NCBI GenBank assembly: GCA_009602735.1 | Contig: WELA01012759.1 | Coordinates: forward strand, 85,324 to 105,949 | Source of the DNA: Mesotaenium endlicherianum | Taxonomy: Eukaryota; Streptophyta; Zygnematophyceae; Zygnematales; Mesotaeniaceae | Length of the DNA stretch: 20,626 bases | Direction: 5' to 3' | In this document: positions 10,287 through 19,334 of the stretch, one piece after another | Layout: each line of letters opens with the position of its first letter | Numbering within the stretch: position 1 is the stretch's first letter | The notes under the pieces: model-generated | Told to the model about the DNA's origin: nothing | The model's database searches: none | The model's input: the letters and a program-made list of their open reading frames with translations, nothing else | Program-made: the position numbers and the translations under genes

Positions 10287-10358
10287 GACGGCTCCGCCTA
10301 CCCAGGAGTTAACCACACTGGTAGGACATTGGTTTACCGAATCTCAGTCGACCTTCCG
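10287..10358 (+). repeat. Copy B of the 72 bp conserved peptide-like motif
   Basis: This is the partner of 3499-3570, same strand and same length. It sits in an 86-codon open frame (10143-10403). The CCTACC/GGTAGG inverted repeat is at 10297-10302 and 10320-10325, again with a 17 nt loop. The bases outside the 72 bp block are not obviously alike between the two loci. Confidence 0.55.
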
Positions 10359-10477
10359 ACTTTCAGTATACTACGGTCACATGTGCCAATCTACAAATCA
10401 TAATCTAAATGAATATATCTACCCTCAGCGTACTGAAGCTAAGTATACTGACTAATATCAAGCGAGCTTACTATGTG

Positions 10478-10640
10478 TCATCCTGCTGATATTACATCCT
10501 ATATATAAATGATATATAAATCTCAGCAATCTATACTATGATACAAAAGTCATCCTGCTGACCTTCTCAACAAAGTCAGCAAACTACACTATGATACCTA
10601 AGTCATCCTGCTGACCTTTTTGACAAAGTAAGTAAACTTG
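10478..10640 (+). repeat. Degenerate tandem repeat, about three units
   Basis: The units begin TCATCCTGCTGA at 10478, 10550 and 10603 and share ACTATGATAC and a CAAAGT-AG-AAAC block. Unit length varies (72, 53 and about 38 bp), so this is a decayed array. Confidence 0.6.
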
Positions 10641-10911
10641 CATTACGTCGACATACATTCATTTAAATGAACTCGCGCATGTGAGTATATTGACATAGTA
10701 CTTATTTAGTGTTGTATTTATACATGCAATTAATTAAACAAATAATGAATTGATTCATTACAATACATGTGTTGCATTAATCTTGTACGCAGCTGCGTGC
10801 CTCACTAGCAATGGCTCCAACAAGAAGACTCTAAACCATCGTCAAACAATGGATTTGCAACTATACTTAAAACGGAGTGTTAGGTACACCGCATGATGCT
10901 TGCACCCTTCC

Positions 10912-10922
10912 TCATGTCTTTA
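10912..10922 (-). CDS. Possible terminal exon of a minus-strand gene
   Basis: After a textbook 3' splice site (pyrimidine tract TCTTTTTTCTTTTGCCTAG on the minus strand ending at 10923) the frame continues for three codons (Val split across the junction, Lys, Thr) and stops at TGA (10914-10912). The intron it closes is 10923-10990, 68 bp, with donor GTGAGT. Downstream (below 10912) is AT-rich sequence that could be the 3' UTR. Confidence 0.4.
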
Positions 10923-10990
10923 CTAGGCAAAAGAAAAAAGACATTGCATGCTTTAGTGGGGGCATGTTTATCATACATATCTGAACTCAC

Positions 10991-11182
10991 CTCTCACTTG
11001 CACTTCAGGAGAAAAGTTGCTGCACCCCTGTTGCGCAACTCTCGTGTGTTGTTGCTCGTTGTCCCCGGAGCCTGGTGTGTCACTCTCCATCTCAACATCA
11101 TCTGCTCCAGCATTTGTTGCTCTAGACTGATCGGCTTTCTGTGCCTGGCCCATCCCATCCCAGCCCTCATCCACAATTAGTC
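10991..11182 (-). CDS. Possible penultimate exon, acidic and Gln-rich
   Basis: The minus-strand frame is open for 63 codons and ends at a consensus donor, AGAG followed by GTGAGT (intron starts at 10990). The product is hydrophilic: Asp-Glu-Gly-Trp, Gly-Ala-Asp-Asp-Val-Glu-Met-Glu-Ser-Asp, then Asp-Asn-Glu-Gln-Gln-His. That is typical of a disordered region of a plant nuclear protein. The acceptor would be TTAAG at 11183, which is weak (no good pyrimidine tract). The exon needs 2 nt to complete a codon, matching the phase-1 donor of the candidate exon at 19135-19234. An in-frame TAA at 11187-11185 means the frame cannot extend further upstream without splicing. Family unknown. Confidence 0.4.
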
Positions 11183-11241
11183 CTTAAGGTATATAATGTC
11201 GTGATTTATTAAGTCGAGGTTGACGTACAAAACCAAGCTCT

Positions 11242-11246
11242 ACGTG
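11242..11246. repeat. Target site duplication, left (ACGTG)
   Basis: ACGTG here and at 17927-17931 flank the chromovirus exactly. A 5 bp duplication is standard for Ty3/Gypsy integrases. Confidence 0.9.
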
Positions 11247-11749
11247 TGTAGTGATTTGAGTTATTATACATTAGTTTGCATATATTTTAATGTTTTCAAA
11301 TATATTCGAAGTAGTATGGTGTGGAGTCAAGTGTGAATAGGTACTCTAGTAACTTGGTTCATGTCCTTTGAACCTTCCAAGGCATTTTCGAAGTTAGAGG
11401 AAAGACCTAGAAGAACTCCATGTGGCAAAAGTCAGATGTGCCATTTTTAGGTCAAAAGGACATGTGTACATTATTCTAGAAAGAGGTGGCAAGTTTTGGG
11501 ATGTGTTGGGTGCCAACACATCAACATACACCTTCCTAGAAATTACTTATGTAGCAAGTATATAAACAAGAGCTAGAACATAGAAAGACATTCCAGAATC
11601 ACTCTTGTACTTGCCAAAATCCAGAAATATATTAACTTTCAAGAAGCCATCTCTCTTTCAAGAAGCTACCACTTGTGTTCAAAGATCCTTGTCTTGAATA
11701 GATAAAGTATTCTGTTTTACTAAGTACTTTATCTATCTGTTTCACTACA
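11247..11749 (+). repeat. 5' LTR of the chromovirus
   Basis: It starts TGTAGTG and ends CACTACA, a 7 bp perfect terminal inverted repeat. It contains the promoter (TATA at 11559-11566) and a short internal direct repeat CTTTCAAGAAGC (about 11637 and 11656). The six differences from the 3' LTR are clustered: four in the first 85 bp and two adjacent ones near 11588. Confidence 0.97.
11559..11566 (+). promoter_or_regulatory. TATA box of the 5' LTR
   Basis: TATATAAA lies 191 bp before the end of the LTR, so transcription should start about 25-35 bp further on and the R-U5 part would be about 150 bp. The copy in the 3' LTR is at 17736-17743. Confidence 0.65.
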
Positions 11750-11750
11750 G

Positions 11751-11769
11751 TGGTATCGGAGCTAGGCAC
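11751..11769 (+). other. Primer binding site, tRNA-iMet
   Basis: TGGTATCGGAGCTAGGCAC starts two bases after the LTR end. The plant initiator methionine tRNA 3' end calls for TGGTATCAGAGC. The match is exact except for G in place of A at the eighth base, and the next bases fit less well. This primes minus-strand cDNA synthesis. Confidence 0.85.
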
Positions 11770-11786
11770 TTTGGTAGCACAAGAAG

Positions 11787-13067
11787 ATGGCCGATCCTCA
11801 AGACCAACAGCAAGCTTTCGAAGGAAGCCCTTCCTCTCCAAGACACCCTCCTCCAGCGCCGATGGGAGAGCCCACTCAAGAAAATCTGCAACAACAAGAA
11901 GCACCACAAGGAGGAGCACACCCTCCTCCAGCGTCGATGGGAGAGCCTACTCAAGGAAATCTGCAACAACAAGAAGCACCACAAGGAGGAGCACCGTCAA
12001 ATCCCGTGGCAGCCGCTATAGCAAAGTTGACCCCACCACAAGGAGTTCCCGCAAATGAGTGGGCAGCCTTCCTAATGACCGTCCACAACCAAGTGGGCTT
12101 GGCCACCTATGAAGCAACCGTGCAAGCGTCAAGAGAAGCTATGGCTGCCATGGTTGCCCCTATTGCGAGCAATGCTCAAAATCCAGCCCCGGCTCAAGCG
12201 CCTCCACAAGAGCCAACGAGAGCAAGGAAACTCATCAAGCCCGGCAAACCCGACACTTTCAACCCCGGGAAAGGTGCCAACCTGAATTTATGGCTCTACC
12301 AAGTGGAGACGTACCTCGCGTTCCTTGAAGTACCCGAGGAGGACTACGTTCCCTTTGCCGTTACCTTACTTAGAGGAGCAGCAACATCATGGTGGCGTAA
12401 CTATCAAGCGGCTATATATCAAGCTATGGCGCACCCCATGCTCGGCCAAGAGCCCCCACCATCATATGCAAGATGGGCAGATTTTCGTGAGGCCCTCAAG
12501 AAGCAATTCATGCCCATCAATGCGGAGAAGATTGCCCGAGGAAAGCTCCACCATCTCAAGCAAACGACGTCCGTTCAAGAGTATACATCCAGATTTCACG
12601 CCCTCACTCTTGAGATCCCCAACATGTCTCTCGAGGAGAAGATTGACCGTTACATCTTTGGCCTCAAACCCAAGGTGGCAAAGGAAGTGGAGTTACGCGA
12701 CTTGACGGACTTCTCAAAGATCATTGAAGTGGCCCAAAAGGTGGATACCTTGGATTTCAAGCACTCCGTGCCTTCATCTTCACGGGTACCGACGACGCGG
12801 GTGTACGCAGCCCCTTCCACATCCGAATCTGGACCCACACCCATGGAAATCGGAGTTATTAAAAGGGACCCCGCGGCTGCCCGGAAGAGTGGAAGACCCT
12901 CCAATGACACTTATGATGCAAGAAACCAGCAAGGAGTGAAAGCAAGACTCTCCCCGGCTGAAAAAGAAGCTCTCATGACGGCTGGACTATGCTTCTATTG
13001 CAAGGAAAAGGGCCATCGTGCACTTTCATGCCCCAAAAAGTTGTCAAAAAACGGACAGCGCCGGTAG
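11787..13067 (+). CDS. gag: Gag polyprotein (capsid and nucleocapsid)
   Basis: This 426-residue protein forms the cytoplasmic virus-like particle and packages the element RNA. The start ATG at 11787 follows a 37 bp leader and has A at -3 and G at +4. Residues 1-145 are Pro/Gln/Ala-rich and hold two tandem 25-residue repeats (20-44 and 45-69). Residues about 150-300 are the retrotransposon Gag capsid core, with Phe-Asn-Pro-Gly, Leu-Trp-Leu-Tyr, Gly-Ala-Ala-Thr-Ser-Trp-Trp and Val-Gln-Glu-Tyr-Thr motifs. Residues 402-415 are a CCHC zinc knuckle (C402, C405, H410, C415). The stop TAG at 13065-13067 sits inside the frameshift hairpin, and the last 79 bp overlap pol, which is in the -1 frame. Most ribosomes should stop here, giving an excess of Gag over Gag-Pol. 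Confidence 0.95.
   Translation: MADPQDQQQAFEGSPSSPRHPPPAPMGEPTQENLQQQEAPQGGAHPPPASMGEPTQGNLQQQEAPQGGAPSNPVAAAIAKLTPPQGVPANEWAAFLMTVHNQVGLATYEATVQASREAMAAMVAPIASNAQNPAPAQAPPQEPTRARKLIKPGKPDTFNPGKGANLNLWLYQVETYLAFLEVPEEDYVPFAVTLLRGAATSWWRNYQAAIYQAMAHPMLGQEPPPSYARWADFREALKKQFMPINAEKIARGKLHHLKQTTSVQEYTSRFHALTLEIPNMSLEEKIDRYIFGLKPKVAKEVELRDLTDFSKIIEVAQKVDTLDFKHSVPSSSRVPTTRVYAAPSTSESGPTPMEIGVIKRDPAAARKSGRPSNDTYDARNQQGVKARLSPAEKEALMTAGLCFYCKEKGHRALSCPKKLSKNGQRR
11844..11993 (+). repeat. 75 bp tandem duplication inside gag
   Basis: Two in-frame copies (11844-11918 and 11919-11993) encode 25-residue units that start His-Pro-Pro-Pro-Ala and end Pro-Gln-Gly-Gly-Ala. They differ at two residues (Pro/Ser and Glu/Gly) plus a few silent bases, so the duplication is recent. 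Confidence 0.95.
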
Positions 13068-16000
13068 GCCAGGAGCCTACCACCCCAAGACCCACTTCAC
13101 GAGAAGGCAACACGCCAAGTGAGGTGGAGACCCCCGTTGAAGACGACGTTCCAGCCCCAATGAGTTTGAGAGGTTACCTTGGAGGAGAGAAGGTCCACAT
13201 CTTGGTGGATAGCGGAGCTCAAGGCAACTTCATTGCTGCAGATTTTGCCACCAAGCACGGTATTACTATGCGAACTCTTGACCACGACGAGGAGATTATG
13301 ATGCCCGATGGATTCTCCTATACTACCCCTTCCAAGAAGACGTACCCCTTGGCACTCTCTATCAAGTCCTTCAAGGATAGAGTAGTGTTCTCCCCCATGC
13401 AATTGGGCAAGTACGACGTCATCCTAGGGACGCCTTGGTTGACCAAGCACAACCCCCAAGTTGATTGGAGGACCGGTACTATCAAGATCAAGAATGACAT
13501 CACTTCAAGAATCTGTATTTTGCGCGCAATCCAGAATATCCAGACCCAAGACATCCAGAAGCCGGCACACGAGATACTATTGTCCGCCCTCCAACTCAAG
13601 AGACTTGTGAGGAAGGGACACGAGCTTCTTTTGGCCTTGATCACGCCAAAAGACATCAAGAAAGACATCGAGAGTCAAGAAGGCAGCCCCGTTCCCAAGG
13701 AGATACAAGAAGTCTTTGAGGACTACAAAGAAGTGTTCTCCCCGGAATTGCCCAAGGGCCTACCCCCCAAAAGATTCGTAGACCACAAGATAGAGTTGGA
13801 GCCCGGAAGCAAGCCCATCTCTCGGCCTACGTTCAAAATGTCATACACGGAGCTAGACGAAGTCAAGAAGCAAATCAAGGAGCTACTGGAGCATGGCTTC
13901 ATTCGACCTAGCAAGTCGCCATTTGGAGCCCCGGTGCTATTTGTCAAGAAGAAAGATGGTACCTTGAGGATGTGTGTGGACTATCGCGCCCTCAACAAGA
14001 TCACCATCAAGAATCGATACCCGCTGCCGCGCATGGATGAGCTCATGGACCGGCTGGTTGGAGCCAAGTACTTCACGAAGATTGACTTACGGAGCGGCTA
14101 CCACCAGATTCGCATCGCAGAACCGGACATAGAGAAGACGGCATTCAGGACAAGATATGGACATTTTGAGTTCATGGTCCTGCCATTTGGACTCACCAAC
14201 GCGCCAGCAACTTTCATGACTATGATGAACACCATATTTCAGCCCATGTTGGACAGATTTGTGGTGGTATTCATCGATGACATCCTTATCTACAGCAAGA
14301 CCCTTGAAGAGCATGCGAGACACTTGAAAGAAGTCCTTGAAGTATTGAAGCAAAACAAGCTGTTTGCGAAGGAGTCAAAATGCGAGTTTGCCAAACAAGA
14401 AGTGGAGTTCCTAGGTCTCCACGTGACTGCTGATGGCATCAAGATAGACCCCAAGAAGACCACGGTGGTGGAGGAATGGCCAACCCCCACGACCAAGAAA
14501 GAACTCCAGTCATTCTTGGGATTTGCCAATTGGTACAGAAAATTCATCCAAGGCTTCTCGCACATAGCAGCCCCCCTGACAGATCTACTCAAGAAGGACA
14601 GGCTATATACATGGACCGAGAAAGAGGAAGAGGCATTTCAAGAGTTAAAGCGAAGATTGACCACATCCCCGGTGCTCACACTCCCAAGTCCAAACCCAGA
14701 TTGGCCCTTCCACGTCATCACCGATGCATCTTCCTATGCAATAGGAGCAATCCTGCTTCAAGACCAAGGCAAGGGACTGCAGCCCATCGCCTACGAGTCA
14801 AGGAAGCTAAATCCAGCCGAGCAAAATTATACAACCACGGAGCGAGAGGCATTGGCGATTGTACATGCCTTGAAGGTTTGGCGCTGCTACGTTGAAGGAC
14901 GCAAAGTACTGGTCACCACGGACCACGAGGCGTTAAAGCACCTCCAAACGCAGCCGTATCTCTCAAGGAGACAAGCAAGATGGAGCGGATACTTGCAACA
15001 ATACAACATCACGATTCAGTACCAGCCCGGCAAGACAAACCCGGCTGACCCCCTCTCAAGACTGCAATTAAATGCAGTGATGGTATCCCTGAAGACAGAT
15101 CTGGAAGCTCGATTTTCAGCCGCCTATGAAAGAGACCCTTACTACAAGAACGGAGAAGCAGCCTTGGACCCATGCAAGAAGCAAGAAGGCAATTATTGGG
15201 TGAGGCAAGATACGGGCCAGAGATGTGTTCCTAATGACTTAGACCTCCGGCTCTTGCTTCTACGAGAAGCACACGACAACCCTCTTGGAGGACACTTTGG
15301 AATCCTAAGGACCACGGGCGTTCTAGCTAGGACTTATTGTTGGCCAGGCATGTCTAAGCAAGTCAAGGAGTACTGCAGGAGCTGTGACACATGCCAAAGA
15401 ATCAAGCCATCATCGCAAAAGGCGGGAGGACTCCTCCAACCACTACCAATCCCCGAAAGACAATGGACGGACATCTCAATGGACCTTATCGTGGACTTGC
15501 CCGTGACACCTCGAGGCCATAATGCAATACTCACGGTGGTGGACAGACTTACCAAGATGGCTCATTTTATTCCCACGACGACTAAGGCTACAGCACCACA
15601 ACTTGCAAGACTCATCTTTGACAACATCTTCCGACTCCATGGACTACCATCAAGAATTGTGTCAGATAGAGATCCAAGATTCACAAGCCATTTCTGGAAA
15701 AATCTCTTCAAGAACTTGGGTACATCGCTGGATATGTCTACTGCCTACCACCCACAATCAGATGGGCAAACCGAGCGTATGAATCGTACCCTAAAGACCT
15801 CTCTAAAGGCCTACGTGTCTACCCTCGAGCAAGACTGGGACATGTACTTGACCCCCCTCGAGTTTGCCTACAACAACACTACGCAGGCCTCTACCCAAGA
15901 GTCCCCATTCTTCCTCAACTATGGCTTCCATCCGACCACGCCACTGAGCTTCACGGCTGGCCATGATGAAGTACCTGCAGCCACAGATTTTATGGAGACA

Positions 16001-16654
16001 TTAGAAGCAGCCCTTACAGCAGCGAAGAAAGCTCTACAACACGCGCAAGATGCTCAAGCAAGAGTGGCGAACAGATCCAGAAGAGAAATTACGTACAGAG
16101 TGGGTGACAACGTGTTACTATCATCCAAGAACATTTCCCTGAACAACAGGCCTGCCGGCAGCAAGTTCTCTCCCAAGTATTTGGGACCCTTCAAGATTAT
16201 CCAGCAAGTCAACCCCGTTGCTTTCAAGCTAGAACTTCCCCAGACTATGCACATCGACCCCGTATTCCACGCTTCCCTCTTCAAGCCATATGTGCAACCC
16301 GACAACAAGTTCCCAGGACGTGTGACAACCCCACCAGCCCCAACAATAGTGGATGATCATTTGGAGTACGAAGTGGAAGACATAGTGGCTATGAGAAATT
16401 TCAGGAGACAGCAGCAATACTTGATCAAGTGGAAAGGATATCCAGATTCGGAGAATAGTTGGGTGGCGGCGCACTACCTTGACAAAGTTCAGAGAAAGTT
16501 GAAGCGCTTCCATGCCGCCAACCCCCATCTTGGACCAGCCCCAAGTCTCTCTACTAGAAGCCCGAAGACTTCAGGGAGGCAGCCTGCCACCATCAAGAAG
16601 CAGCAGAAGACCCCTTGGAGGCAGCCTGCAAGAACAAGAAAGAGGAAAAATTGA
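12989..16654 (+). CDS. pol: Pol polyprotein: protease, RT, RNase H, integrase, chromodomain
   Basis: The open frame is 1,221 codons from its first ATG, but translation probably enters by frameshift at about 13049, so the first 20 codons may never be used. Residue numbers run from that ATG. Protease: Asp-Ser-Gly-Ala at 74-77. Reverse transcriptase: about 265-500, with catalytic D366 and the Phe-Ile-Asp-Asp box at 428-431. RNase H: about 570-690, with D579, E620 and D645. Integrase zinc finger: H762, H769, C799, C802. Catalytic core: D832, D893, E929 (35 residues between the last two). GPF motif: 1066-1068. Chromodomain: about 1127-1164, with Tyr1127, Trp1148 and Trp1158 aromatic positions that would hold a methyl-lysine. 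A basic tail follows (1189-1221) with two Arg-Gln-Pro-Ala repeats. No stop or frameshift interrupts it. The products copy the RNA to cDNA and insert it in the nucleus. Confidence 0.96.
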   Translation: MLLLQGKGPSCTFMPQKVVKKRTAPVGQEPTTPRPTSREGNTPSEVETPVEDDVPAPMSLRGYLGGEKVHILVDSGAQGNFIAADFATKHGITMRTLDHDEEIMMPDGFSYTTPSKKTYPLALSIKSFKDRVVFSPMQLGKYDVILGTPWLTKHNPQVDWRTGTIKIKNDITSRICILRAIQNIQTQDIQKPAHEILLSALQLKRLVRKGHELLLALITPKDIKKDIESQEGSPVPKEIQEVFEDYKEVFSPELPKGLPPKRFVDHKIELEPGSKPISRPTFKMSYTELDEVKKQIKELLEHGFIRPSKSPFGAPVLFVKKKDGTLRMCVDYRALNKITIKNRYPLPRMDELMDRLVGAKYFTKIDLRSGYHQIRIAEPDIEKTAFRTRYGHFEFMVLPFGLTNAPATFMTMMNTIFQPMLDRFVVVFIDDILIYSKTLEEHARHLKEVLEVLKQNKLFAKESKCEFAKQEVEFLGLHVTADGIKIDPKKTTVVEEWPTPTTKKELQSFLGFANWYRKFIQGFSHIAAPLTDLLKKDRLYTWTEKEEEAFQELKRRLTTSPVLTLPSPNPDWPFHVITDASSYAIGAILLQDQGKGLQPIAYESRKLNPAEQNYTTTEREALAIVHALKVWRCYVEGRKVLVTTDHEALKHLQTQPYLSRRQARWSGYLQQYNITIQYQPGKTNPADPLSRLQLNAVMVSLKTDLEARFSAAYERDPYYKNGEAALDPCKKQEGNYWVRQDTGQRCVPNDLDLRLLLLREAHDNPLGGHFGILRTTGVLARTYCWPGMSKQVKEYCRSCDTCQRIKPSSQKAGGLLQPLPIPERQWTDISMDLIVDLPVTPRGHNAILTVVDRLTKMAHFIPTTTKATAPQLARLIFDNIFRLHGLPSRIVSDRDPRFTSHFWKNLFKNLGTSLDMSTAYHPQSDGQTERMNRTLKTSLKAYVSTLEQDWDMYLTPLEFAYNNTTQASTQESPFFLNYGFHPTTPLSFTAGHDEVPAATDFMETLEAALTAAKKALQHAQDAQARVANRSRREITYRVGDNVLLSSKNISLNNRPAGSKFSPKYLGPFKIIQQVNPVAFKLELPQTMHIDPVFHASLFKPYVQPDNKFPGRVTTPPAPTIVDDHLEYEVEDIVAMRNFRRQQQYLIKWKGYPDSENSWVAAHYLDKVQRKLKRFHAANPHLGPAPSLSTRSPKTSGRQPATIKKQQKTPWRQPARTRKRKN
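13046..13081 (+). promoter_or_regulatory. -1 ribosomal frameshift signal between gag and pol
   Basis: The heptamer A AAA AAC occupies 13046-13052 and is in phase with gag codons (TCA AAA AAC), matching the X XXY YYZ rule. Ten bases later a perfect 7 bp stem, GGTAGGC (13063-13069) and GCCTACC (13075-13081), closes a five-base loop. Sliding back one base moves the ribosome from gag into the pol frame without meeting a stop. A AAA AAC is an established efficient -1 site (for example mouse mammary tumour virus gag-pro). The 10-base spacer is slightly longer than the usual 5-9. I see no clear pseudoknot partner for the loop. Confidence 0.85.
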
Positions 16655-17413
16655 CATTAGACACTCTTCTCTTCTCGCAGTTTCTGGACAGAAAACTAAA
16701 ACTGCTACTGGTAATAGGTCTCTGCATAATAAATTCTGAAAATTTACCTGGCTGTAGTCCATGAGTAGCCGGTCATTTAGAGTCCAAGTTTGCTCAATTT
16801 GGAGCACTGGTGAGAGAGATATGATGCTCTAAGTAGAAGGGGGTCAGGCTGCTGGCATTGTTAGGACAGAATATGCCTTCTGACATTGTGCCTTCCCCTG
16901 AACTTGGAATGCTCTGAAACTCAAGACTCTGGTAGAACATCTTACAGCGCCCAGTTTGAGACTTAGTTTGCAGAATTTGGAGAAGTATAGAAGGACTTAT
17001 GATTTTCAGAAGTTTCTGCACAGATTTGGAGGAGTGCCTACTCTCTCAGCTCTCAACGACACTCCAGAAATGAGAATGCTCTCAAATTTGGTGACCCGGT
17101 AGAGTTCTCCGACGCGGTCCGTCTGGCACTCGAATTTTCAGATTTGGAGCAGTTCTGTGGCCGCTATGAATTTTTGAGTTCGTGGCAGATTCTGGGCCAA
17201 CTTGTACAATTTTCTTTATCATTAAGGAGTAGGCTAGCCAATAAGGTCACACCACCTACGACCTTGCCTAGTCTACCTTACATGTGTAGCACCTGACTTG
17301 GCGCCTTTGACTAGTCCTCTTCACATGTGTGGCATCTGACTTGAAACTGTTGACTAGTTTGCTCCACATGTGTAAGACCTGACTTGACGCGCCGAGACGT
17401 CGCTTTTTCTATC
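16655..17413 (+). other. 3' noncoding region of the chromovirus
   Basis: About 760 bp between the pol stop and the purine tract hold no ORF with a domain. The first two thirds contain several loosely repeated ATTTGGAG motifs (around 16797, 16977, 17023 and 17143), and the last part is a 43 bp minisatellite. A leftover of an ancestral sequence or an RNA packaging or stability region are possible roles. Nothing in the sequence decides between them. Confidence 0.7.
17280..17392 (+). repeat. 43 bp tandem repeat, about 2.6 copies
   Basis: Units start ACATGTGT at 17280, 17323 and 17366 with an exact 43 bp period. Each has CTGACTTG at the same offset, and the first two also share TTGACTAGT. The array ends about 20 bp before the purine tract, inside the element. 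Confidence 0.9.
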
Positions 17414-17423
17414 GGGGGGGTGA
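17414..17423 (+). other. Polypurine tract
   Basis: GGGGGGGTGA lies directly before the 3' LTR and would be the RNase H-resistant primer for plus-strand DNA. The T near its end is unusual but common in plant Ty3 elements, where a G-run is followed by TGA and then TGT. Confidence 0.75.
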
Positions 17424-17926
17424 TGTAGTGATTTGAGTTATTATATATTAGTTTGCATATATTTTAATGTTTTCAAATATATTTGGAGTAGTATTGTGTG
17501 GAGTCAAGTGTGAATAGGTACTCTAGTAACTTGGTTCATGTCCTTTGAACCTTCCAAGGCATTTTCGAAGTTAGAGGAAAGACCTAGAAGAACTCCATGT
17601 GGCAAAAGTCAGATGTGCCATTTTTAGGTCAAAAGGACATGTGTACATTATTCTAGAAAGAGGTGGCAAGTTTTGGGATGTGTTGGGTGCCAACACATCA
17701 ACATACACCTTCCTAGAAATTACTTATGTAGCAAGTATATAAACAAGAGCTAGAACATAGAAAGGGATTCCAGAATCACTCTTGTACTTGCCAAAATCCA
17801 GAAATATATTAACTTTCAAGAAGCCATCTCTCTTTCAAGAAGCTACCACTTGTGTTCAAAGATCCTTGTCTTGAATAGATAAAGTATTCTGTTTTACTAA
17901 GTACTTTATCTATCTGTTTCACTACA
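17424..17926 (+). repeat. 3' LTR of the chromovirus
   Basis: 503 bp with the same TGTAGTG...CACTACA ends as the 5' copy, TATA at 17736-17743, followed directly by the target duplication ACGTG. Confidence 0.97.
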
Positions 17927-17931
17927 ACGTG
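17927..17931. repeat. Target site duplication, right (ACGTG)
   Basis: This is the partner of 11242-11246. Beyond it the interrupted older element resumes. Confidence 0.9.
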
Positions 17932-19023
17932 TGTGAACCATCAACCTAGGAAGACCAACTTTGCATTGACTTTACGCATCCATATGTTGACCTTCTCTAA
18001 ATTTTCGAGTCACCAAAGTGTAGTGCGTCGAAGCATCTTCCGAATGGCACCGGTTTCGCGTCATTTGGTTAAATCAACGAGCGAGATAGACGCGATCTAG
18101 TCCGCACTCCTTTTGGCACCTAGCGGAACCACACCAAATGGCCAACTTGTGACTCCATACACCCAAAGGTGACAATGTTGACTATTCGTGACCCCAAGGA
18201 CCCCTAGCTTTGTGCGCACAAATCCGCGAGCCCTTTAAACTATATAAGTCTTGCATTTCCATAATATAAGTGCATCATTGAGGCTATAACTTGGTGACTG
18301 CATCACCTACTCCTAGAGGAAGCTTTCTCAAGTTCCAGATTTACTTTTGAGGCGCTATCTAGGTAGAACTACCCAAGGTAAGCTCCACCAATGAGAGACA
18401 CTTAGCATATTTTACGTGCTTTGCTTTGATTGGTTTGAGTTATGCTTAGCCTATAGGAGTGCTAGTACATGCCTTGTACACATTAGTGGACATAGGAGAG
18501 CCTCCTAGAGTGACTACATACATTGGATCCGCCGCATACGACGCCGGGTTTCCAGGAGTATAAGTGCTAGAGATGTCCCTAAGAGGAATATCTTTTAGAA
18601 GTCCCATCATGCCAGTTGTAAGTCACAAAGATTATTAGTAAAGCTTACACTTTTATCTCTTGTGTTTTCAGGACCACGTAGTCTCTCTCTTGTGAAGAGC
18701 AAGCCTTGCTGGCTTCCAGTCACTAAAACAACTTCACAAGTGGTGAACAAAGTCACAGCTTATACCCTCTGCCATAGGACTACCCTTGAAGATCATGATG
18801 TGCTTCCAGTGATCTTTTGGGCCAGACTTCATTAGTTGTTTTCCTACCAGATTACAGTCTTGAGGTGCTCACTCTGGAGAGTACACACTCCTTAAATCAA
18901 AACATTTGACGCTTGACTGTCGTTTGGCTATAAAGCCACATGTTTTATACACTTCATTGCAGCAAAGCCTGCTTGCATATTATGCATTACTTGTGTCGAT
19001 GATACGCACCCGACCCCCTACCG
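17932..19023. other. Right part of the older host element, noncoding
   Basis: No ORF with a domain. A TATA-like ACTATATAAG at 18239-18248 is the main recognisable signal. The segment reads like LTR or intron sequence. Confidence 0.45.
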
Positions 19024-19134
19024 CACGACAATTATATATCTGGTACTTTCTGCCATACGTGAGGCTCCCTTCATCCTACTAATATCAAGTGGGGCAATTC
19101 CATAACACAATGGCATATTGATTAGGCAATATAC

Positions 19135-19234
19135 CTGTGCTCTTTCCTTGCCCTTTGTCTTCACGATGTATGCTATGATCTTCGCTACCATGTTGTTGTG
19201 CTTTGTCTCGTAATTTGTTTCTCAGTTGGCCAAC
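19135..19234 (-). CDS. Possible internal exon, basic and Gln-rich
   Basis: The minus-strand acceptor AAATCAG (ending 19235) opens 33 codons with Gln-Leu-Arg-Asn-Lys-Leu-Arg-Asp-Lys, then His/Asp/Lys-rich sequence, ending at donor ACAG followed by GTATAT (19134). It starts in phase 0 and ends in phase 1. The next compatible exon on the minus strand is at 11182, across the transposon nest. The gap between this exon and the next upstream one is 100 bp. No family recognised; composition suggests a disordered nuclear protein. Confidence 0.35.
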
Positions 19235-19334
19235 CTGATTTCCAGGGATAATGTGACTACATGATCCTGATTGGCAACCATTGCAATGATGGTTCACTGA
19301 GCACGAACCTTGATGCCTCATCAAGGAACTTCAC

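Larger units (their letters stand above)
11247..17926 (+). mobile_element. Complete Ty3/Gypsy chromovirus (LTR retrotransposon)
   Basis: This is a 6,680 bp element. Order: 5' LTR, primer binding site, gag, pol (protease, reverse transcriptase, RNase H, integrase, chromodomain), 3' noncoding region, purine tract, 3' LTR. Both LTRs are 503 bp and differ at six positions (98.8 percent identity). The 5 bp target duplication is perfect, and both ORFs are uninterrupted. It is therefore recent and possibly active. The domain order with integrase after RNase H and a C-terminal chromodomain places it in the chromovirus branch of Metaviridae. I cannot assign it to a named plant clade (Tekay, Galadriel, Reina, CRM or a bryophyte/lycophyte clade) without a tree. 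Gag and pol in separate overlapping frames is notable, because many plant chromoviruses use one continuous frame. Confidence 0.97.
11190..19038. mobile_element. Older element hosting the chromovirus (solo LTR or TIR element)
   Basis: TATATAATGTCGTG at 11190-11203 and CACGACAATTATATA at 19024-19038 form an inverted repeat with a single-base indel. They lie just outside the chromovirus. With the 6,680 bp insertion and one target copy removed, the enclosed unit is about 1.16 kb. The core ends TGTCGTG...CACGACA fit an LTR (11197-19030), and a TATA-like ACTATATAAG lies at 18239-18248, so a solo LTR is one reading. However, the 5 bp outside the core ends (TATAA and ATTAT) do not match as a duplication, and the inverted repeat runs beyond the TG...CA ends, which favours a small inverted-repeat element. 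No coding region is seen in 17932-19023. Confidence 0.4.

Noticed and set aside
10893..11180. Plus-strand 95-codon ORF with hydrophobic segments
   Set aside because: It is antisense to the more convincing minus-strand exon with a consensus donor site. The hydrophobic look is the complement of an acidic/polar frame.
11750..12058. Ser/Arg-rich plus-strand ORF overlapping the gag start
   Set aside because: It is an alternate frame of the Gag repeat region, and its Ser-Arg appearance comes from the duplicated 75 bp unit.
13097..14592. Minus-strand ORFs antisense to pol
   Set aside because: They lie opposite well-conserved protease and RT codons and have no recognisable motif. They are reading-frame shadows.
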